Part shown: one piece after another, positions 4,102 through 6,945 of the stretch
Layout of the letters: the number at the start of each line of letters is the position of its first letter
How positions within the stretch are numbered: the stretch's first letter is position 1
Assembly (NCBI GenBank): GCA_023449275.1
Contig: JAEXJM010000030.1
Coordinates: 1 to 6,945, forward strand
DNA from: Pseudomonadota bacterium
GTDB lineage: Bacteria > Pseudomonadota > Gammaproteobacteria > Burkholderiales > Burkholderiaceae_D
DNA: 6,945 nucleotides
Reading direction: 5' to 3'
Program-made: the position numbers and the translations under genes
The notes under the pieces: model-generated
What the model was told of the DNA's origin: nothing
Databases searched by the model: none
The model's input: the letters and a program-made list of their open reading frames with translations, nothing else

Positions 4102-6867
4102 TTATTCAAACCCATAAACCACCTTCGCCATCAGCCCTTGCCACATTTGTCGGGACGAATACGTGGCGTTGTAATGTAGACCGAATGACTTGTTACCTTT
4201 TTGCATATCGAACCCGATACCCGTTATTATACTGGTTCTGTCCACGATTCGGGTGGAAATACTGTCTGTGGCATTTAGTCCGGAAGCCGAGACTTCCGTT
4301 TTGTCCCGTATGTCCCCTAACGCGAAAATGACCGTCAGATCGGCCTGTGGCCTGAATATCCAGCCGTTCCTGTTGACAAAGGCGCCCTGTAAACCAAGAC
4401 CGACTGGCAGGCTGTAGATATTTTGCGTATCTCGCTCGGTACTGAAAACTGTTCCTTCATCGGTCTTCGTCCTGAAGCCGGATGTGACGAGACGGTCGTA
4501 CCTTAAGCCAACATGAGGCAAAAGATCGAAAGTGTTGTCGAACCGGATACGGTATTGTCCCTGGATACCGGCACTCCACAGATGGGAACCGACATCTGCC
4601 CTGAGCCAATTGCCCATAGACAGGGAAGATGGCAGAGACTGCCGGATATCACTGTTGAAATGCGTATAGGAAATATTCCCCATCACATTCCAGTTATCCC
4701 TGTCGTACCCGCCATATAGAGAGGTTCCCCAGAAATCAACATCGTTTTTCGTATGGCTGAAATCCCCCTTCGAACTGGCCGACCCGGAACCGGCCATGAA
4801 GGTGATTCCGGCATGACGGTTGGCATCGAAATTGCGGTCAATCCCGCCAATGATTCCCGCCATATCGATCCGGTGGCCAAACCGGGTGGTGTCGCCGCAT
4901 TCTTTTCCGGAACAAATGGGCATACCGTGATTGCGCTGGTGCATCCCGATCAGATCGACCCACAAATCGATATGTTCTTTTTTGTGCAGGCGGACATCGT
5001 CGCCCAGTTGCAGGGTTTGGGGCATGGAAAGGTGTTTTTCGATTGCACGGTTAAATATCCTGGAACCGGAATACGAGAGGTTCTTGACCGCGCCTGCTGT
5101 GGCGATCTGGGAAGCGCTGTTGATGACTTCTTCCATTTGTTTCGTGCCGTCGGGCATATACCAGCTGTCGGTGGCACGGGACAGGAAACGGATACCGGTT
5201 GTGGCGCTATCGACATCGATTTTCTGTCCCAGGGCCAGTGCGTTCAGGTTGTCAGGGATATCGACGCATGGCAGGACGATACTGTCATGGGCGTCATTGG
5301 CATGGACAGTGACCATAACAGTTCCTTTTTCCGTATCGCCTTCGACCCGGTCGAAATCAAGCAGGACATTGCTGCTGTTGATCAGATTGCCATCTTTCCA
5401 GCCGTTTCCGCTGTCGTCTATCTGATCGCCGACAGCAATCAGATAGGTGTTGCCAGCATTGGCGCCGGCAATGGTGAGTTTCGCATTATTCCCGATGGTA
5501 AGCGTATTGCCGTGAATGGTATAGCCGCCACGGTTATAGGTGTTCATGATGGCGCCATCTTCGATGTCTGTCGCTGAAGCGGCGTGAGCTGCTTTGACGA
5601 CATGATTGTCATTGACGGTCACGCGGGTTTCGGTACCGCTGGCGATGTGGAGCTCGCTCTGTTTAACAGTACGGTCTTCGGCTATTTCCAGTATCCCGCT
5701 GTTCAGGTTCAGTTTCCCGCCTCCGTCTATTCCACTTCCTATATAGGTGTGTTCATGTTCCAGCTGGCTTGTCCCGAAATTCAGAATTCCGCCATTATTG
5801 TATATGTCATTCGGTTTACCACCCGCCTCGTTTTCGTCAAAGAAGTTGATGCCTGATATGGTTACTTCTCCATCGGAAAAGATGGCTCCACCAAGAGCAA
5901 CCCCCGACGGGGCTGCTTCGGCACGGTTTTTGGTAAACGTACTGTCTTTCACTGACAGTTTTCCATACTTGTTGAAAATAGCGCCACCCAATGCAAATGT
6001 TGTTTCATCAGATCCGGCAACATTTTTTGTAAAAACACTCTTTTCAATATCGGCATTTATTGTCCGCACAAAAACGGCTCCACCATATGCGAGTCCATCG
6101 AATGAGAAGAGATGATTATCAACAAACCGGCTTCCCTGAATTGTAAGAGTACGAGCAAATTTTCCATCCTCCCAACCGGCAATAACACCACCGTTACCGG
6201 CGCTGGAATTATTGATAAAATGGCTGTTTTCGACGACAAGTGCGTCAGTACCTGCATCGGAATTTTCTGTCGTTATTGAATCGACCCAGATTATGGGCAT
6301 ATTGGTAGCTATGCCGGGATTGCTGGAGTTACGGATAACGGAATTACGAATTGTTCCCTTTGAATTTCCAACAAGCATCATGACCCGTCCGGGGTGTAGC
6401 GTATTGGTAATGTCCTGAATAACTACATGATCGAGTGTAATGGAACTGCCTGTATCAGCATAAAACAGGTAACCGGAACTTGAATTCGATTCGGCAAAAC
6501 CACCTGTGGCAGATGAGACATTGCCTTCGGCAGACAACTCATATGATCCGAAATTCATGACCGTCAAATTACCGTTGTTCTTGACAGAAAAAGTATCGCC
6601 GATGGCTCCTTTTGGAAATATGACATTATGTTTCTGGCCATCAATTGTCATTTTCACTTGTTTGACGGTGATATGAGAAACAAAATCCAGATCGGTCGTA
6701 ACGTTCAGGTACACATCATCTTCTGTATCGTGCGATTCGATTTCTTTCCAGCTGGAAACATCATAGGATACTTCTGTTGCAAAAGATGGCAACATGAGGG
6801 AAATGGTCAATGCGGAAGCACAAAGCGGAATCGTATAAAAATTCATTTGTTTTTTATGTTTATTCAA
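4102..6867 (-). CDS. Classical (type Va) autotransporter with beta-helix passenger and Pmp-like repeats
   Basis: The 921-residue product is predicted to cross the inner membrane by Sec and insert in the outer membrane. Residues 1-30 form a signal peptide: basic KHKK, a hydrophobic core, then LPSFA before TEVS. Residues about 31-560 form the passenger, rich in Gly, Asn, Thr and Ser, with beta-helix repeats at 214-346. Residues about 576-612 (EEVINSASQIATAGA and following) suit the helical linker in the pore. Residues about 630-921 form the barrel, with alternating amphipathic strands such as HVGLRYDRLV and FGLHYNATY, ending VVYGFE. The terminal Glu after Phe is unusual. The frame begins at TTG (6867-6865). 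The first in-frame ATG (6846-6844) would remove every basic residue before the hydrophobic core, so TTG is preferred; no good ribosome site precedes either. Function is probably adhesion or surface interaction; no protease or esterase catalytic motif was recognised. It is convergent with gltA and visibly more AT-rich. Confidence 0.9.
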   Translation of the reverse strand: MNKHKKQMNFYTIPLCASALTISLMLPSFATEVSYDVSSWKEIESHDTEDDVYLNVTTDLDFVSHITVKQVKMTIDGQKHNVIFPKGAIGDTFSVKNNGNLTVMNFGSYELSAEGNVSSATGGFAESNSSSGYLFYADTGSSITLDHVVIQDITNTLHPGRVMMLVGNSKGTIRNSVIRNSSNPGIATNMPIIWVDSITTENSDAGTDALVVENSHFINNSSAGNGGVIAGWEDGKFARTLTIQGSRFVDNHLFSFDGLAYGGAVFVRTINADIEKSVFTKNVAGSDETTFALGGAIFNKYGKLSVKDSTFTKNRAEAAPSGVALGGAIFSDGEVTISGINFFDENEAGGKPNDIYNNGGILNFGTSQLEHEHTYIGSGIDGGGKLNLNSGILEIAEDRTVKQSELHIASGTETRVTVNDNHVVKAAHAASATDIEDGAIMNTYNRGGYTIHGNTLTIGNNAKLTIAGANAGNTYLIAVGDQIDDSGNGWKDGNLINSSNVLLDFDRVEGDTEKGTVMVTVHANDAHDSIVLPCVDIPDNLNALALGQKIDVDSATTGIRFLSRATDSWYMPDGTKQMEEVINSASQIATAGAVKNLSYSGSRIFNRAIEKHLSMPQTLQLGDDVRLHKKEHIDLWVDLIGMHQRNHGMPICSGKECGDTTRFGHRIDMAGIIGGIDRNFDANRHAGITFMAGSGSASSKGDFSHTKNDVDFWGTSLYGGYDRDNWNVMGNISYTHFNSDIRQSLPSSLSMGNWLRADVGSHLWSAGIQGQYRIRFDNTFDLLPHVGLRYDRLVTSGFRTKTDEGTVFSTERDTQNIYSLPVGLGLQGAFVNRNGWIFRPQADLTVIFALGDIRDKTEVSASGLNATDSISTRIVDRTSIITGIGFDMQKGNKSFGLHYNATYSSRQMWQGLMAKVVYGFE
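5830..6228 (-). repeat. GGA(I/V)/FxxN beta-helix repeats in the autotransporter passenger
   Basis: The encoded segment, residues 214-346, holds five FxxN motifs: FINN (217), FVDN (248), FTKN (279), FTKN (311) and FDEN (343). They are spaced 31, 31, 32 and 32 residues apart. GGAV or GGAI motifs lie at 262, 294 and 326, exactly 32 apart, with a weaker GGVI at 226. Paired GGAI and FxxN motifs are the hallmark of chlamydial polymorphic membrane protein repeats and also occur in other beta-helix autotransporters. The regular spacing fits one or two beta-helix coils per repeat. The repeat is degenerate and not a DNA-level tandem duplication. Confidence 0.8.
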
Positions 6868-6873
6868 AGGAAA

Positions 6874-6890
6874 TTTTTCATTTTGAAAAA
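6874..6890 (-). promoter_or_regulatory. Perfect hairpin just upstream of the autotransporter start
   Basis: TTTTTCA (6890-6884 on the minus strand) pairs with TGAAAAA (6880-6874) around a 3-base AAA loop, ending 6 bases before the TTG start codon. It contains an ATG (6881-6879) that opens a five-codon frame (MKNFL) whose TGA stop overlaps the TTG start. The hairpin could hinder or gate ribosome entry, or may only reflect AT-rich sequence. Confidence 0.35.
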
Positions 6891-6913
6891 GAGATATCCG
6901 TCAAGCATAATCC

Positions 6914-6932
6914 TTAAAACAAATATGTTTAA
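6914..6932 (-). promoter_or_regulatory. Candidate operator-like inverted repeat upstream of the autotransporter
   Basis: On the minus strand TTAAACA and TGTTTTAA flank a 4-base TATT centre, forming a dyad with one extra T. It lies about 47-65 bases upstream of the TTG start. TTGACG follows at 6903-6898 and could be a -35 hexamer, but no good -10 sits at the right distance. The site is plausible as a regulator-binding site but weakly supported. Confidence 0.25.
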
Positions 6933-6945
6933 TCCATGTTTTTCC

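Noticed and set aside
4753..5577. 274-codon plus-strand frame antisense to the autotransporter
   Set aside because: It lies inside the clear linker, barrel and passenger coding sequence, has no ribosome site or recognisable motif, and is best read as a shadow.
6817..6822. Lipoprotein signal at Cys16 of the autotransporter (IPLC)
   Set aside because: The residue before Cys is Leu, not Gly, Ala or Ser as a lipobox needs, and the hydrophobic core continues past it to SFA.

Overview
The window looks like a chromosomal segment of a betaproteobacterium, probably Burkholderiales and possibly Oxalobacteraceae (an Oxalobacter-like genome of moderate G+C). This rests on the citrate synthase, which is the Gram-negative hexameric type with a Burkholderiales-like N-terminus (KAKLSFDDG, then PSVELPVYKGT). 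A large classical autotransporter confirms a Gram-negative cell. The genus is inference, since no rRNA or other definitive marker is present.

Layout. (1) 1-294, minus strand: the first 98 codons of a transglutaminase-like cysteine peptidase-fold protein, cut by the window edge. (2) 295-635: a divergent intergenic region with inverted repeats and weak promoter-like elements. (3) 636-1412, plus: an AraC-family regulator with an N-terminal cupin and a C-terminal double helix-turn-helix. Its start is fixed by a consensus Shine-Dalgarno. (4) 1509-2306, plus: a Cof-type HAD-IIB phosphatase with its own candidate promoter. (5) 2307-2535: the gltA leader, with a palindrome centred on a TATAAT box, a T6 run and a tiny hydrophobic reading frame ending just before gltA. 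(6) 2536-3846, plus: gltA, citrate synthase, followed by a clear bidirectional intrinsic terminator at 3864-3894. (7) 4102-6867, minus, convergent with gltA: a 921-residue autotransporter with a right-handed beta-helix passenger carrying GGAI/FxxN repeats like those of chlamydial Pmp proteins, and a C-terminal 12-stranded-type beta-barrel. (8) 6868-6945: its upstream region.

The genes do not form one pathway. gltA is a solitary TCA-cycle gene, not preceded here by sdh genes. The AraC regulator and the HAD phosphatase point the same way but are separated by 96 bases with a possible internal promoter. The autotransporter is a separate surface-protein unit, visibly more AT-rich than gltA.

I found no convincing new multi-gene system. 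The observations most worth checking are the autotransporter start (a canonical ATG lies one base out of frame next to an A5 tract, leaving only a TTG start), the regular 31-32-residue Pmp-like repeats, and the gltA leader with its palindromic -10 region and tiny hydrophobic frame.
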